From positions 1-32,778 of the forward strand of contig JAPLDP010000030.1 of NCBI GenBank assembly GCA_026391695.1: 32,778 bases of DNA, written 5' to 3'. Source of the stretch: Bacteroidota bacterium (GTDB lineage: Bacteria > Bacteroidota > Bacteroidia > Bacteroidales > JAGONC01). The position numbers and the translations under genes are program-made. Below are positions 32,735-32,778 of the stretch, piece by piece. Within the stretch, counting starts at the first letter, position 1, and each line of letters begins with the position of its first letter. Below the pieces are notes generated by a model, which did not search any database, had not been told where the DNA came from, and worked only from the letters and a program-made list of their open reading frames with translations.

Positions 32735-32778
32735 GAGTAAAGATACAAAAAGCCCAAATACCCATCTTGTTTCTGATA
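32733..32778 (+). CDS. Start of an iron-regulated gene? (partial)
   Basis: Open frame from an ATG at 32733 to the window end, reading MSKDTKSPNTHLVSD. It follows a strong promoter by about 30 nt of leader. Too short to identify. The Fur-box-like palindrome in the promoter suggests control by iron or another metal, so a metal transport or storage gene is possible. Divergent from the MFS gene. Confidence 0.5.
   Translation, partial: MSKDTKSPNTHLVSD

Noticed and set aside
1-32778. tRNA, rRNA and riboswitch genes
   Set aside because: Intergenic regions were read for cloverleaf-like arms and known aptamer cores. None was convincing.

Overview
The window looks like a chromosome segment of a Bacteroidota bacterium, most likely an anaerobic, amino-acid-fermenting member of the Bacteroidales/Marinilabiliales side. 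Evidence: a secreted protein with a type IX secretion C-terminal sorting domain, DUF4290 directly upstream of murA, a TIGR02757 gene, a BlaI/M56 pair, and promoters of the Bacteroidota form (TTTG, about 20 nt, TAnnTTTG). No tRNA, rRNA or CRISPR array was seen.

Layout. (1) 1-5650, accessory: the 3' end of an IS66-family transposase, then three payloads on the plus strand: an FRG-domain protein, a one-helix membrane protein, and a restriction-modification pair (methyltransferase with a C-terminal nuclease-fold domain plus an MjaI-type endonuclease). A 45-bp imperfect inverted repeat recurs before, between and after them (about 170, 2006, 4880), and a different attC-like sequence lies at 2640-2815. 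A second, 142-bp repeat flanks the block. The layout resembles a cassette array. Gene relics and small GC-rich palindromes follow. (2) 5613-8645: an RHH/MazF-type toxin-antitoxin pair with a visible operator, and a PcrA/UvrD helicase. (3) 8655-11820: a large secreted protein with two arrays of 24-residue repeats (8 and 16 units), flanked by related repeats of about 150 bp. (4) 12107-20507, housekeeping: DUF4290-murA, grpE-dnaJ, a NatAB-like ABC exporter, and a fused fatty-acid-kinase-like FakA-FakB (DAK2-DegV) protein. (5) 20739-28411: a REP-like palindrome cluster, then ADP-forming acyl-CoA synthetase, an aminotransferase, and a four-subunit 2-oxoacid:ferredoxin oxidoreductase, followed by TIGR02757. 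(6) 28490-32778: blaI and an M56 (BlaR1-like) gene under a promoter bracketed by two matching operators, an MFS transporter, and the start of a gene whose promoter holds a Fur-box-like palindrome.

How it fits together: genes 21055-27617 form a plausible amino-acid fermentation route (transamination to a 2-oxoacid, ferredoxin-linked oxidation to acyl-CoA, ATP formation by the ADP-forming synthetase). The left end is a small mobile defence neighbourhood. The points most worth following are the cassette-like boundary repeats, the methyltransferase with a degenerate SNase-like tail, the BlaI operator architecture, and the Fur-like promoter at the right edge.
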